Below are positions 31,319 to 44,900 of a stretch of 64,000 nt of DNA, one piece after another (position 1 is the stretch's first letter; each line of letters starts with the position of its first letter). A program made the translations under genes and the position numbers. A model generated the notes under the pieces. The model made no database searches and was not told the DNA's origin. It worked only from the letters and a program-made list of their open reading frames with translations. The stretch is from NCBI RefSeq assembly GCF_019175285.1, contig NC_056527.1, positions 116,859,478-116,923,477 on the forward strand, written 5' to 3'. The DNA comes from Sceloporus undulatus (lineage: Eukaryota; Chordata; Lepidosauria; Squamata; Phrynosomatidae).

Positions 31319-31683
31319 AGTTTCAGAAAGTTGCTTTTGGGGATGACATCCCTCAGAATCCCCCGCAAACTTGCAAAAGTATCCTTAAGGGACTGTAACT
31401 TCCAAGATCTCTCTAGATTATAGATTGCTGTCACCTGTCATATCAATATAAAACAATCTTTAAAACAGGAGATGTTTCCGCTCTATTTCATACTCTTGAG
31501 AGGCAGTGAAATGCAGTGATGGGAGTAAGGACAAGGATTCTGTGGCCATCCCAGTTGTGGTTGGACTCCGACTCCCATTTGCCCCAGCCAGTGCTGCCAA
31601 ATCAAGTCCAACATGTGGATGGCCTGCCATTTCTGCACTCCTGAGCTTCATGTGAGAGATCCCAATTCAAAATCTTAATGATG

Positions 31684-31817
31684 TTGTCGTGCATCTTCAA
31701 TACATTTCTGACTTTTGCCCAAGGTCACCCAGTGGGTTTTCATGGCCAAGCGAGGATTCGAACCCTGGTCTCCAGAGTCATTGTCCAATGCTCAAACCAC
31801 TCCACCACACTGGCTCT
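31684..31817 (-). mobile_element. tRNA-derived SINE, body partly deleted
   Basis: Tail-side cgtgcatcttcaatacattt joins directly to cccaaggtcacccagtggg. 5' part complete to accacactggctct. Confidence 0.82.
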
Positions 31818-32308
31818 AAAAATCTTAGCAACCTTGAGCCAATTTGTTCTCTTTTATTCTAATCTACCTCACAAGGTGGTTGCAAGGGATAAAATGTGCA
31901 ATGCATGTGCATAGGACTTAGTTCTTTGGTGGACGTGAAATGCAGAGAGGAAACAATGGTTAGGAAAAGGAATTTGGCAGAGATGGGGGGGAAATTGAAA
32001 GGGAGCCTGGATGTCTGGGTGGAGAAATAGTTTTCTGGAGAAGAGATAAGGAAAAAGGGGGTGGATAACACCTGATAGCAAGGTAGAGATAAGATTGATC
32101 TGTTTTCCTTAACCTGCTATCTTCCAGATGTTCTCAAGTCCCAGAAGTCCTGGGCACCATGGTGGAGATTAGGGGATTATGGGAGTCCAAAACATCTGGG
32201 GGCTCCACAGTTCTCCCATTCCTAAGCATGGTGGGTGGGGAAATTGAGGAAGAGTGACTTTGTTGGACTTCAACTCCCAGAATCCTCCTGCAAGTGTAAC
32301 CACTAGAG

Positions 32309-32530
32309 CTGCATCCACATTGCAGAAATGATCCAGTTTCACACCCCTTTATCAGCCACGGCTCAATGCTATGGAATTCAAGGATTTGTAGATTGTTGCG
32401 TGGCATCAGAGCTCTCAGACAGAGAAGGCTAAATGTCTCATACAACTACAACTCCCAGAATTCCATAGCATTGAGCCATGGCAGTTAAAGTGGCGACAAA
32501 CCGGATTATTTCTGCAGTGCAGATGTGGCC
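32309..32530. mobile_element. Fold-back MITE, full length
   Basis: agctgcatccacattgcag to ctgcagtgcagatgtggcc. Confidence 0.88.
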
Positions 32531-32626
32531 TCATTCTGTCCTTCCATCTCAGTCTCACCGATGCCTGGTTGAGAATTGGAAATGAAATGAATAGACATTC
32601 AAGTCACTTATGTTATTAAAAATGTC

Positions 32627-32632
32627 TTTATT
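32627..32632 (-). terminator. Candidate poly(A) signal for TNFSF12
   Basis: Complement of AATAAA. No better signal was seen between here and the TNFSF12 stop, giving a 3.3-kb 3' UTR if used. Only two MITE copies interrupt that stretch. Confidence 0.3.
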
Positions 32633-32919
32633 TAAAAAAAAAATCTGTATTAACAGCTAGAACAAAAAGCATCTCTATCTTCATCTGTCCCTTTTTGCAA
32701 CAGCATCAGTCATGCCTCCTCTTCTCTGCCCCAAGCCTGTCAGGGAAAAATCTGGCTTCAAGGCACTGTCCCTTGGATATTAATTTTTAATATAAACTTC
32801 CATTGGAAGGTCCTTATTAATGGCAATTTCTGCTTAGATCGCATGGTTAAGAAGGACAAAAAGCTTGGCAGATGTGACATTGGCCAATGCCTCCCATATC
32901 TTCCTTCTCATGAACCATC

Positions 32920-33144
32920 ACTGCATCTACACTAGAAATAATGCGGTCTGACACCATTTTAACTGCCATGGCTCCTTCCTACAGAATCATGGGATCTGTA
33001 GTTTTGTGAGGCACCAGCCCTCTTTGGCAGAGAAAGCTAAAGACCTTGTAAAACTACAGATCCCAGGATTCCATAAGATGGAGCGACAACACTTAAAATG
33101 GCGTCAAACTGCATAATTTCTACGTTGTAGTAGATGCACCCCTA
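32920..33144. mobile_element. Fold-back MITE, full length
   Basis: cactgcatctacactagaaa to gtagatgcacccc. It would lie inside the putative TNFSF12 3' UTR. Confidence 0.86.
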
Positions 33145-33869
33145 GTCAATTGTCTCCATGAATGTGATGGCAAGCTACAAACTTTGGGGTGTAACAAAAA
33201 GCTGATGGAAATATCCCAGAGTAGATCAGTGCCTCTTTTGGAAATTATACAGCAAGTTTTCAAAAGAAATACACTTTAAAAAATACACACATTTAAAGTT
33301 GGGGGGAAAATACATTGATTTGTTATGGGAGAAGAAAACCAGTGTACAAACAGAGCACATTTTGTCGTTACCTAAACAAGATGGCAAATATGGAATATGT
33401 GGAGGGAAATATATAATTAAACAGCATGCTATTTGTAATTAACTCATTTGCAAAATACAGTGCCACAGCCATCTGCAAAGGCACTTGTGTGCGGAACTAG
33501 ACAACCACAAGTATCAATGGTCGAGTCGGAAAGGCTTTTGCAAGTATCCCCAGATTTACACTATCCAGAAATGCCCAGTTTAGGTAGCTATTAAATTTTG
33601 ATCCAGCAGGTGAAATTCCCCAGGATACTGAAGAAATGTTGCTGCGTTAGCTTTCATTGCAAAAAAAGGAAACGGTGGCTGAAAAAAGACCCAGGAGCAG
33701 CCAAAAACCCAAAGAGGCCAAACCCAAGATATTCCTGTCAAAGCAGCAGGTCTTTATAACATTTTTGAAGCTGAATAAATGATGCTGTCTCACATTAGTT
33801 GTTACTGATTCAACACCTGGACAAATTCCTCTTTGGGGATTGCAACTTCCCAAATCCTCCAGCCATAAC
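33145..33869. other. No recognised feature; possible TNFSF12 3' UTR
   Basis: AT-rich, no known repeat. Confidence 0.35.
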
Positions 33870-33985
33870 TGGGCAAGTCGCATGCTCTCAGCCCAAGAAA
33901 ATATCGCACGATAGTAAGGTCACTGTAAGTTGGAAATGGCTTGAAGGAACGCAGCAACAAAAGTGACAATAACAACAACAACAAC
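33870..33985 (+). mobile_element. tRNA-derived SINE, 3' end
   Basis: gggcaagtcgcatgctctca, gtaagttggaaatggcttga, then (CAA)n. Confidence 0.78.
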
Positions 33986-34883
33986 ACAAAAAGTGCTTCC
34001 TGAAAGAAACACATTGCAAAACCTGCTGGCGCAGCCCACAGCATCAACAATATGGAAAAAACCCTTAGCAAAGAAGAAGGGAAGTGCAGAGTATCTCAGG
34101 CATGGCATAATACTGGGGAAGTTATGCGCTCCCTTGCTGAATGCGGGCATTGGAAACGGCTAAATATTATTTCCCACAGATGTACTAAGTCTACTTATAA
34201 AGATGCAAGTCCCCAAATGAATTCTGGCCAACATTTCTTCTACAGAAAATGTTGTTTTATACACACACAAATGTGCAAGTTATGTACAGGATGCATCCTG
34301 ACCTACAAGGATTTTAGTAAGGCCAGGATTCTCCCTTTCCCTGGCATTCAGGAAATGTGTTTTTGACCATTTCCCCAATTTTTCTACTTTCTTTTCATCT
34401 GTAGTACCAGGATTTCTACAGGTTACACCGGTTTACATTTGGGGAACAAAGAGCAGCTATTATTCTGGTATCAGTTTGGTGCCCGATGCTGTTTTGAGGA
34501 ACATACAATTGTCACTTCATATAGTGTACCATCAACCTATCCACTGCTTGTGAAGCTGCACAGAGAAACCGACTGGCAGAAAATAAAGCCATTTCACATT
34601 TATCTTGATAGCTTGCTGTATAATTTCCAAAGGTGTCCTGGTAAAGCTTTGAGGGCATTATCACTGGGTTTGTTCCATCACAAAACCTAGAATTTGGCAA
34701 ACAGTTTTCAGATCTATGTGCTATGGTTCATAAGAGAGGTGCTGTCGGTGGATGGGCGGAAGCCATTTTGGAAAATGGTTTCCACAGAGTTATGTTAAGC
34801 TCTCTCATTATGCCTACGCCATATTTTTTTTAAAATTAATACTTTTCTTAGGCTGCAGCTGCATGTCTCTTGACATTTCTCTT

Positions 34884-35128
34884 AGGCTGCAATCCACTTT
34901 GATGCTACTTTAACTGCCATGTATCAATGCTATAGAATTCCAAGGCCACCCAGAGATTTTTCTATGGCTGACCTGGGATTCAAACCCTGTCCTAGTCTAA
35001 AGCTGAAGTCACAACCCCACGCAGGCTCTCTTTACAGTACTACAGTTCCCAGAATTTCATAACATTGAGCCATGGCAACTAAAGCGATGTCAGACTGGAT
35101 TATTTCTGCAGTGTGGATGCATCCTTAG
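34884..35128. mobile_element. Fold-back MITE with a SINE piece inside
   Basis: Left arm aggctgcaatccactttgat, right arm gcagtgtggatgcatcc. The centre at 34940-35032 is replaced by SINE sequence. Confidence 0.78.
34940..35032 (-). mobile_element. tRNA-derived SINE, 5' fragment in MITE
   Basis: aaggccacccagagattttt, gggattcaaaccctgtccta, acgcaggctctctt. Confidence 0.72.
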
Positions 35129-35951
35129 ATGTCATCCACATGCAAGTGGGCTACAGATGGCTAACAGAGGTACAGTATCAACCCTCTTTGCTTTCTATAG
35201 CTTGTGAGAACTGGCCTCTTGACCCAATGGAGTGGACAGGATAAACCAAAGCAGAGTGCATCCTTCTCCTCTGTCTTTCGCCACCTTCTGCCGGCTGTTA
35301 CCAAAACTGTCATCTCTATATACTTTGCACTGTGTACTGTCCCCAGCTGGAGGATGACAGTGGTGTGTTCATGGCTTGCAGGGTCCTCAGCATCTTATTC
35401 CATAAAACACGAGGCTTCCAAAAGAGTTCAGCAGCACCCAGCAAATCCAATTTAAGAAAGCAGAACAAAGTTGTTCAGGATGGCATGGTGCCCGCCATGG
35501 GTAAAAAGCTTAGCAGCGTTGGCAAGAAAATACAATCCAGGAAGGAAACGTGGTATCTGTCTATTTGAACCAACAAGTCCAGGCACAAGTGACTCAGTTT
35601 GTCTTTTTGCAGCTGCTGTTTGGGTACTTCAGTTCACAATATGATTCAAATGGAGGGCAGGTACATGGCTGCGCTGGAGCAAGGATATGATGAGTTATGG
35701 CAACCGTTCCCTACCTCCCGCCTACTTGTTAAAAAGTGCACTTAGGAGCCATTAGGAGGATTTGAAGGTGAAAACAGCGATGAGAAACAAAGGAGGACAT
35801 ATTGAACGCTGACCTGATCCAGTGCAGTTTGAAACGGAGAAATCCACAAGGCTGCATCTGGGATTCCCAGCTCCCATCATCCCCTCTCTCCTTGTCCTCT
35901 CAATACCCCACCAATCCAGTTCCCCCCAAATGGGGGCACTCTGTTCCAACC

Positions 35952-38900
35952 TCAGTGAACTTGGAAAAGACCAAAGTAGGTGAGGTAGCGTTCGGCCTTC
36001 AGCCGGACCTTGGGGATTGTCCGGAGCCGGATGGACTCTCCGGGCGTGAGCAGGACCAGGCCAGACACTTGGCACACCTTCAGTTCAGGCTCCTGGGGTC
36101 CAGAGCTGGTCGGGGGGAACTGTTCCAAGCATCGCAAGGCTAGCTCCCCATCAAGCATCACATCCAGCTTCATATAGATGGTCTTCCCTTCGTTGAAATG
36201 TACCTGGAGGGGAACAAGAAAGCAGCAATGCAGAGAACAGAAGTACACAACTCAAGATGGGGATGCACAGATATGTGCATATAAGAACTTGGAAAGGTCC
36301 CTTTGGAGGGATAGCCAACTCCAGAATCCTCCCAGCATCCCTCAACAGCATGGCTACTGTGGAATTTTGGGAACTGGTCATCCAAAACAGTAACTTTTCT
36401 GCGCTCTATGTTCGGGCAAAGGTTGAACAAATTGAAGCTGCATCTGTCCTGCAGAATTAATTAACTGCTTTAACTGCCATGGCTCCATGCTATGGAATTG
36501 TAATGTTTGTAGTTTGTTGTGGCACCAGAACTCTATGAGAGAGGAGGCTAAATATCTTACAAAACTACAAAACCCAGAATTCTGTGGCAGTTTAAGCAGT
36601 GTGAGACTGCATTGTTTCTGTAGTTGCAGATGCAGCCTTAGAGAGGAAATGAGGGAGGAAGAAAGAGTCATCAGTCTAGGTAACTGTCCCAACTGTTTGG
36701 GGATGATGGGAGAGGTAATTGCCCTTCTTTCATCTCTTTGACTATGGTGGAGGGAAGTGGCATTTAGGAGGTAGCACAGGGAGGAAAATGAGAAATCAAA
36801 CTCTAAATTCAAGCTGTCCATCACAGGACTGAACAAAGTCTGGCCAAGGGCTGCTGCACAAAGTCTTTGAGATCCCAAAGTGTGGACCTTGAAAACTCCT
36901 GAAGCCCTCCAAAGCCCACAGACCTCTACCAAATGGTTTTTTTAAAAAAATTATTACCATGTTCTGGGGGCTTTTGAACTCCAAAACTAGCCAGGTGCAC
37001 CAAACCCAGTTTTCCTCCCATTCCTATGTGGGAAGCAATTATTCAAATGTGCTAAGCCACTACCTTTTTACCTTTTGCTAAGCCATTAGGAGGAAAAGAC
37101 TCTCTTCCTCTTAAAGCAAAGTAGGGAAATTGTGGCTGGCAAGTGGCCCCAAGGGCTGTTTTTGGGACCTATTGTTCTGTGCTTCCAAGTCATCTCTGAC
37201 CTACAGTCACAGTGGGACTTGCCCAAGGTCAACCAGTGGCTTTTCATGGCAAAACAGGGATTTGAACCCTGGTCTCCAGAGGTCTAGTCCAGCACTCAAA
37301 CCATGACACCATGCTGGCTCTTGAAACACTGTGCCCTCTCTGAGGTTCAAGCTCAGGACCATCCGATTATGAGATTGGCACTGCCTTCTGCTCTAAGAAG
37401 GCACCAGTCCACAGGAACCAATTTTGGCACATCCCCTTCTCCCTGAACATTTTGAGGAAAAGCCTACAAGTGACTTCTGGGCCACTTTCTGTTGGAAGTC
37501 AAGGATTCTCCTGGCCTAAAATGGCCCAGAGAGGAGCAAACGATATTGAAATTGCCCCACACATCCCTTAGGAGGTGAAAAATATCATTTTTTTCGTTAG
37601 GAGGTGGGGATGTGATTCCCTAACCTCTGACAGTTGTCCACCCCTCTCAAAAGCGTCCAGAATCCTGGTTCTCAGGATCCTATGCTCTTTTTTACCCATA
37701 AGTCCCTACCCCCTGCCCAAACACCTCCAGCCCCATCCCAGCCTATGTTAGCCCCCTCACCTGACAATACAGGTAATAGAGCCCCCTCTTGACCACGGTG
37801 AACTCCCGTCGGTTCCGGTCATAACGCAGGGGGCTTGTCGTGTTGAGTTTGGCTTCTGCCCACCCATGGATGGTCCCATTTGCATCTGGAGAAATGGGTG
37901 GCAAGAATTGGAAAGTGAATGAGTGGCAAGAAGAAATCCCCCCTCTACCCATTGGACCCCTTTTTCTCCTTTCTGGAAAGTCTGGCCATCACACAGAAGG
38001 AGCCCAAACGCAGACGTTGCTGAGAAAACCTAGGCACAAGGTAGCCCAACACACTCTGCTTGGCTACCTTTTTAATGACAGTGGGCCTTTGCTATCTGCT
38101 AGGGTTTGGTTCCAGGACCCCACCTGGGTAACAAAATCCGTGGACGCACATGTCCCATTAAACACAATGGCACAGCAAAATGGTGTCCTTTATATAAAAT
38201 GGAAAACCAAGGTTTGTTATAAGGAATGTATGCTTTCTTGGAATATTTTCAAGTCATGGATATTTGACTCTGTGCATACAACACCCATGGATAAGGATTT
38301 TTGCACGGATTCTGCATCCACAGATTCAGCCATCTACGGCTTGAAACTATTAAAAAAAACTATTCCAAAAATTCCAAAAAGCAAACCTTGATTTTGCCAT
38401 TTTACATTAGGGATGGCAATTTACTTGTTGTTGTTGTTGTGTGCCTTCAAGTTGTTTCCAATTTACGGCCACCCTAAGGGAAATTCATGGAGTTTTCTTG
38501 GCAAGATTTGTTCAGAGGAGGTTTGCCATTGCAAGACAGCAAGTGTGGTGTAGTGCTTTGAGCATTGGACCATGACTCTGGAATCCAGGGTTCAATTCCC
38601 AGCTTGGCCATGAAACCCACTGGGTGATCCTGGGCAAGTCACACACTCTCAGCCTCATAGGATGGCAATGATAGCCCCACTTTGAAGAAACTTGCCAAGA
38701 AAACCCCATGGTAGGTTCACCTTAAGGTTGCCATAAGTCAAAAATGACTTGAAGGCACCACCACCACCACAAACATCCACCAATTTTGGTATTCGTGGGG
38801 GTCTTGGAACCAAATTCTGGTGGATACCAAGGACCCACTGTAATTGCTTTAATTCCTTTATGCTAAGTTTTTTCATTTATCCATCTGCTCCTATCCTCCC

Positions 38901-41900
38901 TCCCAAAATGTCCTGGTCCAAAAAAAGTTACCTGCCTGGATCCCAGCTCGTCCCTCTGTGCTTTGTACTGAAATAAAGAAACTGGGGTTAGGTTTTGTGA
39001 GCATACCATGAGTGCAGTCTTGGAGGGAGAGAGGGGAAGGAGTGCGTGCTTGCGCCAGGGGAGAAGGGCTTGGAACCATTAATTTTAGGGACTACCACCC
39101 ATTCCCCAAAGTTTCCCAGAGTGAGGTTGGAGATCATCCCCCGAGGTTTTCCAATCTGTGGGTCAACAGGCAAGAATGGAGCTGGGGATGCAGATACGTT
39201 TCCATGTTCTTCACCTTCGTAGTGCGCAGCAGAGACGGTGCTGGTTCGGCGAGATCTGGAGCGCTTCCCTTTGCCAGCTGCTGGAAGGGAAGAAGAGACT
39301 GAATGGGTGAAGAGCCACATGATGCAAAGGGTTTGCAAAAGTGCCTTTGGAGAGTGTGACTTGCCCAAGACCACCTAGAAAATTTCCATAGCTGAGCAGA
39401 GATTCGAACCCAGTGTCTTAGTCCAGCACTCAACCCACTCCAGCATGCTGGCTCTCTAAGATTCAGCAAGGTTAAAACCAATGTAAGAGAAATATATTTA
39501 TTAAATATGACCAACAAAATACATAATCAGAGCAGAAACCACCGCTGGTGGAAAATATTGTATATGGTTTCAGTGGCCAGAATATTACTGGCCCAGAATT
39601 GGAAATCAAAAAATGTTCCATCTATTGACAATCGCTTTCTGAAAATGTTAGACACAATAGAAATGGATACATTTTCTTGCTAACAAAAGGTAAGTCATCC
39701 AAAGAAACAGAAAAAGAATGGAATACATTAACTGACTATTGCAAAAACAGTTCCTTGCTCCAAAATATGGCACCTGGGATTAGTTGACGGTCTCCCATCC
39801 CAGCACTAACCAGGCTGTCCCTGCTGAACGTCCCCAATCAGATGGGCTCTGGTCCCTTAGGTACAGAGTGTCCCAGTTTGAGGGATGGAGCCAAACTCAC
39901 CCTGCCTTCGCTGCCGAAGCGCCCCCTGCTGGGCAAGATGGTGCAGGAACTTGCCTTGGCTGTTCCAGCCAGTAGAGAGCGCCACCTAGAGGGAGGAGGA
40001 GGGGGAGGCAACAGCCATTAATTATTTTAATTAGGAAACATTTTGACGGATGTGGCGTTTTGCAAAACATTTAATGTTTTCACATTTTGACATGCCACTC
40101 AATTTGGTTTATACTCCACTTGCCATCACATGAGACCCCACCAATATCCATTTAAGCTTCACAAGCGCCCTGTGAGGTAGGCTGGGTTGAGAGATAAAGG
40201 CAGACCTAAGATCCCCAGTGCAGTCAAATGGTTTGAGCGTTGGACTATGACACTGGAGACCAAGGTTCGAATCCCTGCTCAGTCATGAAACCCCATTGGT
40301 TGACCTTGAGCAAGTCACACTCTCTCAGCCTCAGAGGATGGCAATGGCAACCCACCTCTGAAGAAACTTGCCAAGAAGACCCCATAGAGTTGCCATAAGT
40401 TGGAAATGACTTGCCATGGAACTGTGGGATTTGTAGTTTTGTGAGATATTTCGCCTTCTCTATCAGAGAACACCGGTGCCCACCAAACTACAAATCCCAG
40501 AATTCCATACCACTGAACCATGGCAGTTTAAGCGGTGTCAAACTAGATTATTTCTGCAGTGTGGGTGCAGCCTTCTCCCCCCAAAGCACCCCTTCTCGAT
40601 CTGCCAGTTTCTCTTAGACTGTGATCTGTTCCTCCCTTTCTCCTCTGGAGGACCAAGAGGACAGAGGGGAGGAAATAAAAAGAGAAATGGGGTGCCAAAG
40701 AAAGGCATGGTGGGGACAATAGTCCTGTCCATCTTTGCCTCCACATCACCCACCGCCAGAATGCGACGCCCAACATATGCCTGGCACAGAAATTGTCTAG
40801 CTTGGAAATGATGCCAGGGATTTATGGCTAGCAGCCATGCTGGCTGGTGGGGGGGGGGGGATTCTGGGAGCTGCAGTCATAAACAGTAAGGTCCCAAGTT
40901 CTGGAAGGGAAAAGATAATAACCAGATTCCCCATGCCTTTGTATGCGATCTGGCCAAGAGGGTTTACCGCAAGCCAAAGAGGTGACGTGTTCCAGAGACA
41001 TACTCCCCCCGTCCCCAAACATACAAAGCATACATACGGACACACGTACGCATACACCCCTCACGTAGGTCAGCCGGATCAGAGCCCAAACTGTTGCCAA
41101 GAAGAAGATCCACATACCGGGCCCAGTTCCTCTGCTTCTTCCTCGGATAGCAGCTCCTGCAGACCAGCGGGAAAGAGGACAGATCAGGGCCCTTTCCCCC
41201 CAAATCGTGCAAAACATCCTCCCCAGAAATCCTTCCCCATCCTTTTGAGAGAGGCTCCTGCGTTGGTGTGTAGACATGACAGGGCTTTCTCTGTAGCAGC
41301 ACCCAAAAATGTGGAACTCTCTGCCACTGGACGCTGGGCTGGTGTCATTCTCTTCTGAACACCAATGGCTTGCCAAGATGGTGCTCTTCCACATGGCTTC
41401 AGGTCCTTGAAATATCTCTGTCATTTAAAAATTATTATAATGAGTGTGTATATGTCTGTGCTTGTTTTATCTATGCATCTAATTTTAAAATTTCTGCATC
41501 ATCTTGGGAGTCCTGGGTTGCATCTGCCCTGCATAGTTAATGCAGTCTGACACCAGTTTAACTGCCATGGCTCAGTGCTATGGAGTTCTGGGATTTGTAG
41601 TTTAGGGAGTGATTTAGCCTTCTCTATCCAAGAGCTCTGGTGCCATAGCAAACTACGAATACCAGGATTTTCCATGGGAGCCATGGCAGTTAAAGCATGC
41701 CAAACTGCATTAATTCTGCATTGCCAATGCAGTCCGCATGGGCCGCGAAGTGATAGATAAATGCCTTGAGTAAATAATGAAAGAAATCTTTGCTCTGTGA
41801 AAAGGTTCAAACAAGGTGTGCCTCCTCTGCCACAAAAGCAGCTGGATCTTAGAATCGAGTAAAACTTCCTGGAACAACAGCAGCAACAAAAAGCCACAGC

Positions 41901-44900
41901 GACCACGGATGTGGCAGCGGCTGACATTCGAAAGTTGCGATCGAGAGTTGAAAATCTTCTCGGGTGTGTTTCAAGAGGAAACTGAACCACATGTTTCTGC
42001 TTCTCTCCAAAGGAATGCATGAAATCTCTGAATATATTATATATATTATAGTGGAATATACTACATTTGCCCATTCAGGCTCATTCCAGGCCTTGACGTT
42101 TCAGGGCCAAAACCTGAGAGCAATGGCCCCTGGGAATCATCATGCATTAAGCATCATGCATTAAGTACCAACCATAGTTGTTCACCCCTTCTCATTCCAA
42201 CATACATATGCACACTGTATTGTCCTGTTTGGATATTACAGCAGAAATCTTAGTTAAATGTTGAAATGAGCCAATGAGGGGATTATTCCTTCTCGCTCGC
42301 TTGGGGAGACAGGATAAGGAACGTTTAATCAAGCCAGCTTGCTTTTTGCCAGAAAGTGGATGGAGAGCAGAGCAGAGGGTAAGCCCTGGTCCCACAACAA
42401 CAAGAAAAGAAAGAAGTAGCTACCTGAACTGCAGAAATAATGCAGTTTGACTCTGCTTTAACTACCAAGGCTCCATCCTATCAAATCCTGGGATTTGTAG
42501 TTTGTTGTAGCACCAGAGCACTCTGACAAAGGAGGCCTAATAGCTCTCAAAACTAGAAATCCCAGAACTCCATAGCACTGAGCCATGACAGTTAAAGTGG
42601 CGTCAAATGGCATTACTTTTGCAGTGCAGATTAGGCCTAAGTAAGTACACAGACTGCTGAACAGTCTTTACAAATGGTAGCAACTGAGGCCCAAAACCCA
42701 CTGCAGAAATACTCCAGTTTGAGACTGCTTTAACTGCCCTGGCTCAATGCTAGGGAATTCTGGGAACTGACATTTAGCCTTCTCTGTCAGAAAGCTCTGG
42801 TGCCACAATAAACTACATTTCCCAGGATTCCCTAGCACTGAACCAGGGCTGTTAAAGTGGTCTCAAACTGGAGTATTTCTTCAGTGTGTTTTGGACTTGG
42901 ATTATTAAACTTTGGAAGTCATAGCAAGCTGCTGCTCCATTAGGTGAGCTAGAGATTTGCACCCGATCCTCTTCTCCTGTCCAGAGCTGAGCCTCTCCCC
43001 TCCTATGAAAACGTGGAGAATTTGCACTCGGGTCTCCCATCTGGAGATGAGCCCTGAAAACTGCAGACTCAGGGCCAGGCCTGGAGATCTGGCAACACAA
43101 GATCCACTCTAGGAAGACTGGGATCATCCCCCTAACAACCACCAAATATAGCAAAGAATAAAGAGAAAACCCTTTTGCAAACTGAAACTGAGAGCACTGT
43201 AAGGAATGGTGTGCTACAACTTTCAGGGCAAATTGACAGCTCTCATACCTGAGGGAGGGAAAGGTGTTGGGTTGAGTTCAAAAATGCAGAGTGAAATATA
43301 TATTTTTGGGAGGAGAGCGGAGGTGGTTACTACAGAAACACAGCAAACAACCTTCCCAACATCCCGCAGCTCACACATTTTTGGAGGTTGCGCGGTGCTC
43401 CGCCAGCAGCAACACAAGAGCAAAACAACATATTAATCACAGCAGAGGGAAAGGATGGTCCAAAGGCACAGAGTGTATTTTGGAGGGGAACAGGCCAATC
43501 CCCAAATTGCTTTTTGCTTGCCAAGCAAAAGTGTGATAAAGGACTCTGGTGCACTGCTGACATGACAAAACTCAGCACGCAACATGACATATTCCTAGAT
43601 CAGCATTCCATCATCCTTTCCGCCGATCCTCCTGCTGCAAGTGTGCTGTGCAACCAGCATGCGCTCAGCTCACTGGTGCAACCATGTCACAAACTCTGTG
43701 GTTCCTCAACAGTTTCCCTTAGGGTCAAAATGGCATTGCCCCCCCCCCTTACTGAATAATCCAAACAACAAGTGGCTGCAATTTGGATCAATGCAGAGCA
43801 GAGTGGAGAGTCAGCCCTGATCCCACAACAGTTGGTGTCCACTTTAAGTCCACTTCAGGCAGAAGTGGGGATCCTGTTGCCGTCCAGCCATTTTTCAGAT
43901 AGCATATCCCAGTATCCCTCACCCTTGGTGAAGCTGGCTAGTGGCTGCTGGGGCTTGCAGTCAAACAACATCCCCATGATAAAGAATAAGAATTGTTGGC
44001 TCAATCTCTTTAAAGATGTATAGGGGCTATGTCACATAAACCAAGCAGCTTTTTATGGTTCAGCTACAAAAATGATTAAAAGGAGTAACATTCCCAGACA
44101 CTTACTTGGAGATACAATGTATTAATTTGCTTTTCCTGTTGACAAATTTAGAAATTCTCCTAGTCTACTGAATATTCGATGTTCTCTTAATAGTCTTTTC
44201 TGCAGCAAAATGTGTTAGCTGTTGCCAAGATAATTTTGTTCCCTGCTCTCCTGCCTTTACCAGGAGTCAAATCTGTTCAAAGCACCAGGCCTTTTAAGAA
44301 TATACATATATATTTCTCACCCAGAAGTGGGATGAAAAGAATAAAACAGATGCACACCCACATTTACCTCTCTTTCTCTCCCTGTTATATATGCAAAAAC
44401 ATGGAAAACATATTGCTAAAAGGTAATTATCTACAAAATTGCAAGTAATAGAAAAGATATCCATTTAAACATTAAAATAAAAGTGATATGGAACATTGTT
44501 AAGAGACATGTCCTTAAAAACAGTCTGTTCTCCAAAGCCTGTCTTCATCTGCAAACTCTGGCCTCCTCAGTTCAGAGCAGTAGATAGCAACAGACTACAG
44601 CATCCAGAATCCCCCCAATCACTGCAGAAATCTCAATCCCAAAAGGAGAGCTGTACAAACCCTAATCCACTATCGCCTCAAGCAAGACAGAGGAACTCAG
44701 AAAAAGACAGAGGGAAACTGGACTACAAGGCAAGGATGAGTCTATCTGGAGCCGCAACAAATGACAGTTCCCAGAATTCCATAGCATTGTGCCATGGCAG
44801 TTCAAGTGGTGTGAAACTGGATTATTTCTGTACTACAGATGCAGCCCAAAAGGCCTGAAACTGGCCTGGACGCCCTGAGCTCATATTTGGTTGATGCGCA

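Noticed and set aside
35802-36143. A 113-codon plus-strand frame
   Set aside because: Antisense of the last TNFSF12 exon.
40828-41424. A 198-codon minus-strand frame
   Set aside because: It covers TNFSF12 exon 2 in a different frame and an antisense L2 fragment; a shadow.
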